Shown here: positions 5,837 to 6,619 of the stretch, one piece after another
Layout: every line of letters starts with the position of its first letter
Position numbering within the stretch: position 1 is the stretch's first letter
Source: Desulfobacteraceae bacterium
GTDB taxonomy: Bacteria; Desulfobacterota; Desulfobacteria; Desulfobacterales; SG8-13
Assembly (NCBI GenBank): GCA_029287875.1
Contig: JARFQH010000226.1
Location: 1 to 6,619 of the forward strand
DNA length: 6,619 nucleotides
Direction of reading: 5' to 3'
Made by a program: the position numbers and the translations under genes
Notes under the pieces: generated by a model
The model's input: the letters and a program-made list of their open reading frames with translations, nothing else
Database searches by the model: none
Told to the model about the DNA's origin: nothing

Positions 5837-6619
5837 AAAGGCGATATTCGAGCGGCACATCCGTCCTCTTACGCCGGTTCCGACAGGGGTTGTACCTCGT
5901 CTGGAGGGGATGCAAAATTTCAGGGCCATTCTCTTCGACGTTTACGGCACCCTTTTGATCAGCGGCTCGGGCGATATCGGCGTCACTCGGAAACAGTCTG
6001 CGAAGGTGGATGACCTGCAAGACTTGCTGCAGCGCTACCATATCGACCGGACACCGGACGGCCTCTCGGCGGCATTGCATCAGTCCATAGAAGAAGAACA
6101 CGCAGAGGCGCGGCGACGGGGGATCGATTTCCCCGAGGTCGACATTATCCGTGTCTGGCAAACGGTGCTCGGCTTCGGGGATGCCTCACGGCTAAAGTTA
6201 TTTGCCCTGGAGTACGAACTGATGGTGAATCCCGTCTACCCCATGCCCGGTCTAAACACCCTGTTGTCGACCTGCCGGGCGCGTCGCATGCCGATGGGCA
6301 TCATCTCAAACGCCCAGTTTTTCACGCCGTTTCTGTTGGAGCGGTTTCTGGGATCGAGTCTTGAAAAGAGCGGATTCGATTACCGGTTGATTTTCCTTTC
6401 CTACCGGTTCGGATATGCCAAACCGTCGATGTTCATGTTCAAACGGGCGGCCGACGAACTCTCCCGCACCGGCATTCCGGTGGAGGCGGCCCTGTATGTT
6501 GGCAACGACACGCTGAACGACATCCGGCCGGCGAGCGCCGTCGGTTTCAAGACCGCTCTTTTTGCGGGCGATGGTCGCTCGCTGCGGCCCAGAGAGTCCG
6601 ATGACCGCTGCCGGGGACT
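5826..6619 (+). CDS. HAD-superfamily hydrolase (C-terminus beyond window)
   Basis: The first 264 residues of a haloacid dehalogenase-superfamily protein, still open at the window end. Motif I is ILFDVYGTLL with nucleophile D38, motif II is MGIISNAQ with S161, motif III is GYAKPS with K199, and motif IV is YVGNDTLNDI with D228 and D232. A helical cap of about 100 residues sits between motifs I and II, as in subfamily I HAD proteins. The residue two after the nucleophile is Tyr (D-V-Y), not the Asp typical of HAD phosphatases; this DxYGT form is seen in haloacid dehalogenases and in many uncharacterised HAD proteins. ATG at 5826 overlaps the upstream stop codon. An internal ATG at 5910 would remove a 28-residue lead and start just before motif I, with GGAGG only two bases upstream, so the start is uncertain. 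Coupling to the GT4 suggests both act on the same pathway. Confidence 0.9.
   Translation, partial: MTVEKAIFERHIRPLTPVPTGVVPRLEGMQNFRAILFDVYGTLLISGSGDIGVTRKQSAKVDDLQDLLQRYHIDRTPDGLSAALHQSIEEEHAEARRRGIDFPEVDIIRVWQTVLGFGDASRLKLFALEYELMVNPVYPMPGLNTLLSTCRARRMPMGIISNAQFFTPFLLERFLGSSLEKSGFDYRLIFLSYRFGYAKPSMFMFKRAADELSRTGIPVEAALYVGNDTLNDIRPASAVGFKTALFAGDGRSLRPRESDDRCRG

Overview
The window is a carbohydrate-active gene cluster from a moderately GC-rich bacterium. Codon use is Gram-negative-like, and the pairing of a GH13_18 sugar phosphorylase with GT4 glycosyltransferases and a HAD protein would fit a Desulfobacterota (deltaproteobacterial) or gammaproteobacterial genome. That assignment is an impression, not a demonstrated fact. 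Five protein genes occupy almost all the sequence; I see no rRNA, tRNA, CRISPR array, transposase or phage gene.

Layout. A GT4-like glycosyltransferase on the minus strand (1-830, C-terminus outside the window) is divergent from a complete GH13 subfamily 18 sugar phosphorylase on the plus strand (1042-2724). That gene converges, across a 144-bp compound palindrome (2756-2899), with a second complete minus-strand GT4 (2902-4143), a close paralogue of the first. The second GT4 is in turn divergent from a plus-strand two-gene unit: a different GT4-like glycosyltransferase (4433-5836), overlapping by 11 bp a HAD-superfamily gene (5826 to the window end, incomplete). The longest gene-free stretches are 831-1041 (211 bp), 2725-2901 (177 bp) and 4144-4432 (289 bp).

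How the genes may work together. The phosphorylase has the full GH13 catalytic triad and resembles E. coli YcjM (glucosylglycerate phosphorylase) as I remember that sequence. Glycosyltransferases plus a HAD protein next to such an enzyme suggest making and recycling a small glucosyl or mannosyl solute or sugar store (glucosylglycerate, mannosylglucosylglycerate, sucrose-like). The substrate is inferred, not read from the sequence.

Non-coding points of interest. The compound palindrome between the convergent genes looks like a mobile or REP/MITE-type intergenic repeat. A roughly 65-bp diverged repeat lies in both divergent intergenic regions; its mismatches fall almost only at third positions of one minus-strand reading frame, as if both copies descend from a short coding sequence (core QRFSVxLYxEPGDR). 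An inverted repeat lies upstream of the second GT4.
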